Shown piece by piece: positions 42,307 to 50,400 of a stretch of 64,000 nucleotides of DNA. The notes beneath the pieces are model-generated. The model had not been told where the DNA came from. It was given only the letters and a program-made list of their open reading frames with translations, and made no database searches. The stretch comes from Gemmatimonadota bacterium (GTDB lineage: Bacteria; Gemmatimonadota; Gemmatimonadetes; Gemmatimonadales; Gemmatimonadaceae): positions 1 to 64,000 of the forward strand of contig JAHFCU010000009.1 of NCBI GenBank assembly GCA_023249305.1. The letters run 5' to 3'. The first letter of the stretch is position 1; each line of letters starts with the position of its first letter. The position numbers and the translations under genes were made by a program.

Positions 42307-43863
42307 ATGAATTCCCTCGCATCCTTCATCGGCCCCCTCTTCAACTATCTGTTCCTGCTGAATTTCGTCGCCGCGTACTTCCTGTGGCGCATCACCGCGC
42401 TGAATCGGCTCATTGCCATCGGCGCCATACTGGACGGCCTGAACGGCACCGTGCGCGTGCTGGTCTTCGACATCATCATGCGTTCGTCATACGGCTCAAA
42501 CGTGTGGCTCGGGACTACTTCGTCATTCATTTATCTGGCGTCGTTGACGTGCCTGGTGGTCGGCGCGTATTTGTCGGCCCAGGGCCGAGTGACGACGCTG
42601 GCGGGCAACAACCGGTGGGACGTGCTGTCCGACGATCATCTGCGGTCACTCGTGACGCCGCGCCGGGCGCTGAACGGCCTGAGCGTGGCCACCGACCTGC
42701 GCGATACGCTGCTCGATCGGTTTCTCGCGAGCTGTGCGCGGCTCAAGGTGGAGGTCGTCGCCTACAAGTCACCTGCACTGAGCCAGCCCGTCTGGGCCCA
42801 CTTTGAGTTCGTCCTACCGTCCGCGCACAAGAACCTGAGCCTGCGGGCGTCATGCCGGATTACGGTCGAGACGCTGGACTTCCATCGCTTTGAGCGCCTG
42901 CTGACGATCGAGCTGACAGAGGCCAAGCGCCGTCGCGTTTACTACGGCGTCACCGGACTCAATGACGAACAGATTCGTTCGGTCATCGAGTTCGTCACGG
43001 CGCCGGATGTGCGAAAGGCCCCGAAGTTGCCCACGGTCCGCCAGCATCCGCTGCAACTCTGGCGTCCGGGCAACAGGATTGATCGGCTGCATCCGGACTG
43101 GCCAGCGCTCGGGCTTGGCGCGCTCGCCGCGGTCTTCTTCCTCGGTGCGCGGGCCATTCCGATCCCGTTCGTCGGCCTGCTCGTTTCCGTCGGCCTCATC
43201 GTCTACCTGTTCATTCGAGGCAGTCGCCGCAAGACTTATGTGCTGACGCCGGGCAAGCCGCTGCACGATCCGCGGCTCCTGCGGCGCTTCGACTCGTGGC
43301 AGGCCAACATCTACGGCCTCGGCGTGCGCGCCGATGAAGTGCGCGCTGACCTTCTGCAGCGCCTCCGCACGCGGACGGGAACCGAGACGCAGTTCTCCGT
43401 TGCGCCTGAGCGCATCTGGTACGCGGGTGTGGACGGCAAGGTCGAACGCGAGCAGATCGTCGTCGGCTACCGGCGCGCCATGGCCTTCGTGCACGTGGAG
43501 GCGCATGGCGACGACCTGTATGTGGGTTGGGACAGCCACGTCAACACCGGCACCTGGGTGGAACAGACGCTCGCCTCTGGGATTGACCGTGAGTCGGGCA
43601 AGCACGTGGTGGCGAAACATGTCGTCATCGGCACGCAGGCGCCGAACGAGTACGACATCACCGACACGAACTTCCTGACGGAGTGGCTGCACACGGTGGT
43701 CACTCGGAACGTGCGGCTCAAGATGGAGGAGCATCGGATTGATCAGGAGATTGACTTCGTGATCCAGCGCGGGTCGCGCGAGGCCGTGCTGCGCGGTGAT
43801 GAAGGCGGAGCCGTTCCGACGCGCGGACACAGCCTGCTCGGCGGCGCGAAGCGGGTCGCGTAG
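42307..43863 (+). CDS. hypothetical membrane protein, paralog 2 of tandem pair
   Basis: Near-identical C-terminal half to 40915..42291, different N-terminal TM region; 15-nt gap. Confidence 0.85.
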   Translation: MNSLASFIGPLFNYLFLLNFVAAYFLWRITALNRLIAIGAILDGLNGTVRVLVFDIIMRSSYGSNVWLGTTSSFIYLASLTCLVVGAYLSAQGRVTTLAGNNRWDVLSDDHLRSLVTPRRALNGLSVATDLRDTLLDRFLASCARLKVEVVAYKSPALSQPVWAHFEFVLPSAHKNLSLRASCRITVETLDFHRFERLLTIELTEAKRRRVYYGVTGLNDEQIRSVIEFVTAPDVRKAPKLPTVRQHPLQLWRPGNRIDRLHPDWPALGLGALAAVFFLGARAIPIPFVGLLVSVGLIVYLFIRGSRRKTYVLTPGKPLHDPRLLRRFDSWQANIYGLGVRADEVRADLLQRLRTRTGTETQFSVAPERIWYAGVDGKVEREQIVVGYRRAMAFVHVEAHGDDLYVGWDSHVNTGTWVEQTLASGIDRESGKHVVAKHVVIGTQAPNEYDITDTNFLTEWLHTVVTRNVRLKMEEHRIDQEIDFVIQRGSREAVLRGDEGGAVPTRGHSLLGGAKRVA

Positions 43864-43874
43864 CGCGTAGGTTC

Positions 43875-45146
43875 ATGTACTTCGCGAGGTTTGAACTCGG
43901 CAACACCAGTGTGGGAGTCGCGGCGCTGACAGTCGGGCGGGCGACTCCCACGCTGTTGCCGCCGCCGTGGGTTGACCGCCTGCTGGCGGCGCGTGACTGC
44001 GCGTTTGCCGTTCGCCTCGTCGCGAACGGTCCAGCGCCGGCCACCACGCTCCTGGTGAGCTCGGAGCACGACGACGAACTCGAAGCGCTGTGCCGCGAGT
44101 TGTTGGGCACCGTGCCTCCCGCGGAGGGGGCGACCGCGGCCGGCGATGTGGCGACGTTCGACCGCCTCGTGAGCCCGCCGCCTTGCCAGCTCTGGCTGAA
44201 CCACGGCGGGTATCAGGCAAATGGAAGGCCGCTGGCCACCGACTTCCGGCTCTTTCCCCAGATCGAGCCGCTCGCCCGGCGCACGGGTGGGCTGGTGTAT
44301 CAGTGCTGCTTTGCCGCGCATCGTCCCGAGCGCGAGTTCGAGCGAGTCGCGCGGAAGTTCCTGGCCGCGCTCCGCGTGGAGTCGCCCTTCCCACCGGCCG
44401 TCACGGAGCTGCAGTCCACGCTGGCGTCGCGGCTGCTGCAGGGTGGCTTCCTGAGCGACGAGCTTATGGGATTCGAGTCGGCTGCAGGCCTGGCGATAGC
44501 GGCGAGCGCCATCGAGGAGAGCTTCCAGGGCACGATGGGGCACTTCGGCTTCGTGGGATCACCCGTCGAGAGCGGAGACTTTCAGGAACTGTTCGTGACG
44601 GGGCTGCATTCCACGCGCTTTGCCCCGGATTCGCATTTCATCACGCGAGCCGCCTCGATCATGTCGGCAGACGAGACGCGGCAGTTCCTGCAACTTCGCA
44701 CGAGCGGCGACGGTGGTAAGGCGACAGTCTCAGACGGCGTCGCCGGCGTGCCGTCCATCTTTCTCAGCTACTCCTCTTCCGACTTCACGCAGGCGTGGGC
44801 GACCTGCCAGTTCCTTGAACGCCACGGCCTGTACTGCTGGATCGCGCCACGCAACATCCTGCCGGGCGAGCCGTATCCCGAGGCCATCATGCGCGGCTTG
44901 AACGACGCCCGGGCCCTTGTCGTGCTCGTCTCCGGCGCGTCGAATCTCTCGCCGCATGTCCATCGCGAAATCGAGCGGGCGCTGCATAACCACGCCGTGA
45001 TCATCCCGATGCGCGTGCAAGACGTCATCCCGACCGGCACCATGGAGTACTTGCTCAGCACCTGCCAGTGGCTCGACGCCTTCGCCGCGTTCGAGCAGTC
45101 GCTGGACGAGCTGCGCGGCCGACTGCGGGGCCTGCTTGGACTCTGA
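43875..45146 (+). CDS. TIR-domain protein with unassigned ~290-aa N-terminal region
   Basis: C-terminal VPSIFLSYSSSDFTQAWATCQFLERHGLYCWIAPRNILPGEPYPEAIMRGLNDARALVVLVSGASNLSPHVHREIERALHNHAVIIPMRVQDVIPTGTMEYLLSTCQWLDAF matches bacterial TIR family consensus. Confidence 0.88.
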   Translation: MYFARFELGNTSVGVAALTVGRATPTLLPPPWVDRLLAARDCAFAVRLVANGPAPATTLLVSSEHDDELEALCRELLGTVPPAEGATAAGDVATFDRLVSPPPCQLWLNHGGYQANGRPLATDFRLFPQIEPLARRTGGLVYQCCFAAHRPEREFERVARKFLAALRVESPFPPAVTELQSTLASRLLQGGFLSDELMGFESAAGLAIAASAIEESFQGTMGHFGFVGSPVESGDFQELFVTGLHSTRFAPDSHFITRAASIMSADETRQFLQLRTSGDGGKATVSDGVAGVPSIFLSYSSSDFTQAWATCQFLERHGLYCWIAPRNILPGEPYPEAIMRGLNDARALVVLVSGASNLSPHVHREIERALHNHAVIIPMRVQDVIPTGTMEYLLSTCQWLDAFAAFEQSLDELRGRLRGLLGL

Positions 45147-47151
45147 GAACACACCGCTGCGCGAGCGCGCCGCGTCGTCGCCGCCGCGCGCTCCTCTCGC
45201 GTTCCGCGTGGGCGTCGTGGGGCATCGGCCGCACAAGCTGAGGGACGCCAACCTCCCAGCACTGGCGTCGCTGTTCCGCGACGTGTTGACGACCGTGAGG
45301 GACGCCGTGCGCACGTACGCCCTCGACCAACCAAGCGTCTACGACGGCGCGAGCCCGATGCTGCGGGTCATCTCGCCGCTCGCCGAGGGTGCCGACCGGT
45401 TGTTCGCCGAAGAGGCGTTGACAGTTGGGTACGCCATCTGTTGTCCGATGCCGTTCTTCGAGGAGGATTTTGAGAGGGACTTCGTGGCCAGCGCAGCCGA
45501 GGAGCCCGACTCACTCGAGCGATTCCACCGCTTGCTCGACCGCGCGCGGCAGGGCCCTGGGCTGATGAAGTTCGAGATGGACGGCGATCGCGCGGATCCG
45601 GCGCGGGCGTACGCGGCTGCCGGCAGCGTCGTCGTGAACCAGTCGGATCTTCTCGTCGTCGTCTGGGACGGACGGCCGCCCGATGGACCCGGCGGAACGT
45701 ACGGCACTCTTCGCGAAGCGCTAGCCTGCGGCGTCCCCGTGGTCTGGGTTGATGCCGCGGGACCGCATGCCTGCCAGATACTGCGACACGGCACGGACCC
45801 CCCGCAGCCGACGGACGCGTCCCCGAGCCGGCCGACGGATCAACGCGCAAGTCTCACGGCGCAGTTGGTCGCGATCGTGCGCGAGACGCTGGCGCCGCCG
45901 AGCACAACAGCAGGTTCACACCGCGACGACAACGCGTCGTCGCCGCGGGACCTGCGAACAGAGTACTTCCGGGAACGCAGGCCCGTCTGGCATCCGTGGT
46001 TCCTCTGGAAGTTCTTGCGGGACCTGCTCGGCGATGGTCGCCTCAGTTTTCAGAGTCTCCGGCTTGAGAACTTCGAGCAAGCGGCCACGCACGATTGGCC
46101 GATCGCCCCCGAAGAAGTTGAGGGACGAACGCCATCGCCGATTGAGTTGTGGGTGAACCAACGCTTGCGCGCTCACTACGCCTGGGCGGACCGGCTCGCC
46201 GACCTGTACGCGGACAAGTACCGCAGCGCGTTCACGCTCGTGTACTCGCTCGCCGCGCTCGCGGTGCTCCTCGCGCTCCTCCCGGTATTCGTGCGGGAGG
46301 TCGGCTTCCCCACCCTGACGCGGATCGAGGTCTTTGCGTGGCTCGAAGGCGCGACCATGATCGTCCTGCTCGCGGTGCTCGCAACCGGACGAATCCGCCG
46401 CTGGCATGATCGGTGGCTGGACTATCGGCTGGTGGCGGAGCTCGTGCGAGAACTTCGCATTCTCCTGCCGCTCGGCGGCGGGAGACCGACACCGAGACCG
46501 CCGGCGCACTTGTCGGCGTACGGAGATCCCGCGCGATCGTGGATGTTCTGGCACTTGAACGGCATCGCGCGCGCGACGGGATTGCCCGATGCGAAGCTGT
46601 CGCGGGAGCATCTGCAGGAGAGCGTGACCTACCTGCGCAACGTCATCTCGGGAGCAGCCAACTCGGCCGGTCAGGTTCGCTTTCACCAAGGCGCGGCTCG
46701 CTCGTCCGCGCGGATTCACCATCGTCTGCACGTCGTCACGGTGTTCGCCTTCGCTCTGACGGTCGCCTGCGTCGCGGGCCATCTGATCTTCGAGGTGTTT
46801 CCCGGTGCGCTCGATGCAGCGAGAGGAACGCTGCTGGGCGACCAGTGGTTGGAGTGGATCAGGCCGGCGCTTTGGGTCGGCACGGCCTTTCTGCCCGCGT
46901 TCGGCGCGGCTGCGGCCGGACTGATCAACCAAGGGGAGTTTGCCCGTATGGCGAAGCGGTCGGAGGCGATGAGCGAGCGCTTCTTGCAGATTGACGGCGA
47001 GCTTCAAGCGCTCGAGCGGCGCATGGTTTTGGGTCAGCCCGTCACGTCAGCGGAGATCGCGGCGCAGGCCAGTCGCACGGCGCAACTGATGGTGGATGAA
47101 GTGCTCGACTGGCGCGTTGTCTTCGTGCACCGGCCGCTCGCGCAGCCGTAG
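45136..47151 (+). CDS. SLOG-like nucleotide-sensor domain fused to multi-TM (SLATT-like) region; TTG start
   Basis: FRVGVVGHRPHKL...PLAEGADRLFAEEALTVGYAICCPMPFFEEDFERDF...NQSDLLVVVWDGRPPDGPGGTYGTLREALACGVPVVWVD, then two hydrophobic-helix pairs; overlaps TIR gene by 11 nt. Confidence 0.8.
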   Translation: MDSENTPLRERAASSPPRAPLAFRVGVVGHRPHKLRDANLPALASLFRDVLTTVRDAVRTYALDQPSVYDGASPMLRVISPLAEGADRLFAEEALTVGYAICCPMPFFEEDFERDFVASAAEEPDSLERFHRLLDRARQGPGLMKFEMDGDRADPARAYAAAGSVVVNQSDLLVVVWDGRPPDGPGGTYGTLREALACGVPVVWVDAAGPHACQILRHGTDPPQPTDASPSRPTDQRASLTAQLVAIVRETLAPPSTTAGSHRDDNASSPRDLRTEYFRERRPVWHPWFLWKFLRDLLGDGRLSFQSLRLENFEQAATHDWPIAPEEVEGRTPSPIELWVNQRLRAHYAWADRLADLYADKYRSAFTLVYSLAALAVLLALLPVFVREVGFPTLTRIEVFAWLEGATMIVLLAVLATGRIRRWHDRWLDYRLVAELVRELRILLPLGGGRPTPRPPAHLSAYGDPARSWMFWHLNGIARATGLPDAKLSREHLQESVTYLRNVISGAANSAGQVRFHQGAARSSARIHHRLHVVTVFAFALTVACVAGHLIFEVFPGALDAARGTLLGDQWLEWIRPALWVGTAFLPAFGAAAAGLINQGEFARMAKRSEAMSERFLQIDGELQALERRMVLGQPVTSAEIAAQASRTAQLMVDEVLDWRVVFVHRPLAQP

Positions 47152-47172
47152 GCGCGCGAGGCCGCTGTGAGA

Positions 47173-47257
47173 TACCGGGGCCGGGAATCGAACCCGGATG
47201 GGGTTGCCCCCAAGGGATTTTAAGTCCCTCGCGTCTAGCCAGTTTCGCCACCCCGGC
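47173..47257 (-). tRNA. tRNA-Leu (anticodon TAA)
   Basis: Minus strand GCCGGGGTGGCGAAACTGGCTAGACGCGAGGGACTTAAAATCCCTTGGGGGCAACCCCATCCGGGTTCGATTCCCGGCCCCGGTA; class II variable arm. Confidence 0.95.
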
Positions 47258-47278
47258 AGGCACTACGATCGAAGGATC

Positions 47279-47296
47279 TGGAATCCGGATTGCGAT
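47279..47296. repeat. intergenic 18-mer tggaatccggattgcgat, copy 2
   Basis: Identical to 2294..2311. Confidence 0.75.
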
Positions 47297-47421
47297 ACTG
47301 GACCGCGATTTCGGATTTCGACTAGCAATAAAGCTACGGAAGTGACTCAAAGCGGGAAGGCTCGTGTAGGGGTTTCGCCCGACTACGTTTCTTGCGTCCC
47401 GCCAGACAGCTTGAGTGGCGC

Positions 47422-50400
47422 ATGACAATGCCCCCGCCCCTCATTGCAGCGATCGCGCTGACCGCAACGATCGTCGTGCTGCGCCGCGCTGCCCGCACAT
47501 CGCTGGGCGCGCGGCGCGTTCTTGCTCGGGGTGTGTTGCTGGCGTCGCTGGTTGGTCTTGTGCTGACTAGCTGCGGACGCGAAGTCACCGCACCAGGCGG
47601 TGAGAGCCTGCGTCTGGCGCGCGGTGTGTCGTTCCTCGCGCAATTTCCACCGGCATTCGCCAACCTCCAGTCCGTGTCGAGTCTGGTGCCGTTCGCGCGC
47701 GTGCGCGTCGTCTTCCGGCACGCTGACGGCTCGGTGGCGCTGGACACCGTCGTTGATTTCAGCTCGTCGGGCCCCGACCAGGTGAGTGTGTCGTTCATGC
47801 TCCACCTGTCGCCGACCGCGCCTCCGTCGGGTGAGCCGATGGCGCTCACGCTCGATTACCAGAATGCGGCGGGCGAAACGGTTTTCCACGGCGGCCCGAC
47901 GCCCTTGGTGGTGGTGCCGAGCCTTCCGGGATCTCCGGCACCGACGCCGGTACAGGTACCGGTGAGCTACAGCGGGACCGGGTCGAATGCGGCTGGAGTG
48001 CGCATCGCGCCACGGTCACTCACCGTGGCGGCAGGGGACAACTTCACGTTCACCGCGAGCGCCGTTGATGCGTCGGGTGCGGTTCTGTCGAACACGCCGA
48101 TGGTCTGGAGTTCGCTCGACCCCACCGTGGCGACCATTGCCAACGTCAGCGCGGGAGCTGGCAGCGCACTCCTCGCGAGGGGACCGGCGCGCATCGTCGT
48201 GCAGCTTCTCACCGGTCAGGCGGACACCGTCACGCTGACGGTTCAGCCAAAGCTAGCGGCGATCGCTTCGATTTCGGGGAGCGGCCAGGCCGGAGCGGGA
48301 GGGGCGACTCTACCTCAGCCCGTCGTCGTGAAGACGACGGCCACCGACGGACTGCCCCTCGCTGGGGTTAGCGTGACCTTTGCGGCCTCGGCGGGCGGCA
48401 GCGTTGGCGCCGCGACCGTGGTCACGAATGCATCGGGGCTTGCGCAGACGACGTGGCAGCTCGCGCCGGCGCTCGGCGCGCAATCGCTCACCGCAACAGC
48501 CACGGGACTGAGCGCGCCAGTCACGTTCACGGCGACGTCCACGTCGGGCCCGCCCGCGAAGCTGGCCATCAGTACGCAACCCCTTGACGGCACCGCGGGC
48601 GCGCTGCTCCCGCCGGTCGAAGTGAAGGTCGTGGATGCCGCTGGCAACCCGACCACTTACAGTGGCGCCGTGACGATGGCGCTCGGCGCAGCACCGAGTG
48701 GCGCGGCCGTGATTGGGACGACAACGGTGAACGCGGCGGGCGGCATTGCCACGTTCAGCGCGCTGCGCATCCGCAAGGCCGGGATCGGATACACGTTCGT
48801 GGCGAGCGCGCCGTCGTTGACCGGCGTGAACACGGCCGCGTTCAATGTGGCTGCGGCGCCTGGCTTCGCGCTCGCGGTGGGCGGCGGCTCCGGACAAGGT
48901 GGCCAGGTCGGCAGCCTCCTCCCCGCGCCGATCTCCGTGCTCGTCACGGACAGCTGCGGCAACCCTGCTCCCGGCGCGACCATCAACTTCTCGGTGCCCG
49001 CTGGGGACGGCTCGGTCTCGCCCGCTTCGGCGGTGACTGGCGCCGACGGCACCGCTGCGACGCGATGGACGCTGGGCCAGACGACGGGCTTCCGGATCAT
49101 GACGGCTGCCGGCGCTGGGCTGACACCGAGCGCGATCAACGTGGGCGCCAGCGTGGCGCCGCTCGTTCAGCTGCAGTTCGTACAGCAGCCCGTGAGCGCG
49201 ACCGCGGGCTTGCTGATCTCACCGGCAATCACGGTGCGTGCGCTGAACGCAGCGGGCGCCACCGATACCTTGTTCACCGGCAGCGTGACGGTGGCGTTTC
49301 AGAGCAACGTTGCGGGTGCCACGCTGGCGGGCACGCTCACGAAGGCCGCCGTGCGCGGTGTCGCGACGTTCAATGATCTCCGCGTGCGCAAGGCGGGCAC
49401 GGGCTACACGGTGGGCGCGTCAGCGAGCGGCTATGGTTCCGCGACCTCGGCAGCCTTCAACATCACCGCAGGGCCTGCCGCCACCATCACGGTCGCGAGC
49501 GGCAACGCGCAATCCGGCCCAACCTCGACGGCGCTCACCAATCCGATCGTTGCGCTGGTCAGTGACTCGACGGGCAATCCGCTAAGCGGCGTGACCGTGA
49601 CTTGGGCGACATCCGGCGGCACCGTGAGTCCCGGCTCCGGCTTGACGAATGCGAGTGGCCTCGCGAGCGCCACGTGGACGCTCGGCCCCTCTGGCGGCGC
49701 GCAATCTGCGACCGCGACGGTGAGCCCGCTTCCTTCAGCGACTTTCACGGTGACCGCCTCTGCACCACCATCGACGTACAGCAAGACATGGACGGGGGCA
49801 ACGAGCACTGACTGGAGCACGGCCACGAACTGGAGTCCGGCGGGCGTGCCCACTTCAAGTGATTCGACGCTGATCCCGGTGGTGACCAACCAACCTGTCC
49901 TCAGCGCGCTCACGAGCATCGGCAAGCTGACGGTCAACGGCGGCGCCACGGTCAACCTGAACGGCTTTGTACTCGACATCTATGGCAACGTGGACAGCCA
50001 AGGTTCGATTACCGGTTCGACGGGTAGCTTCATCTTGGTGCAGTCGCCGGTCACTGTCAGCGGCAACTTCACGGCGCCCTCGATGTTCCTCCCGGGCGGT
50101 GCCTCGCTGAGCGGCAACACGACGATCACGTCGAACAGCTTGCAGATGACCGGTTACCTGACGACGCTGGCATTCAACTCGCACACGCTCACCGTGGTGG
50201 GCAATGCGACGATGGCCCTGCACATGGTGAACGCAAATGACTCACTTGTGGTGACGGGGACCTTCACCGCGAACTCGGGCCTTTCGCCGTCGGCGACCGA
50301 CCTGACCGCCGGGACGATCGTTGTGGGTGGCGACTTCGTACAGCAGGGGATGTACCAGACCTTCCCTGCCCGCGGGACGCACAAAGTCGTGATGAAGGGC

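Noticed and set aside
42850-43830. 326-aa minus-strand ORF (and the similar 41422..42219)
   Set aside because: Antisense to the tandem paralogs; their mutual similarity comes from the sense-strand duplication.
40915-43863. Tandem repeat as a possible mobile element or transposon
   Set aside because: Repeats are coding paralogs with distinct N-termini, no terminal inverted repeats and no transposase.
45916-47007. 363-aa minus-strand ORF
   Set aside because: Antisense to the SLOG-TM gene; no start context or domain support.
47392-47421. Upstream TTG start for the Ig-repeat protein (ORF track start)
   Set aside because: ATG at 47422 gives a more plausible start; the extra 10 aa have no support.
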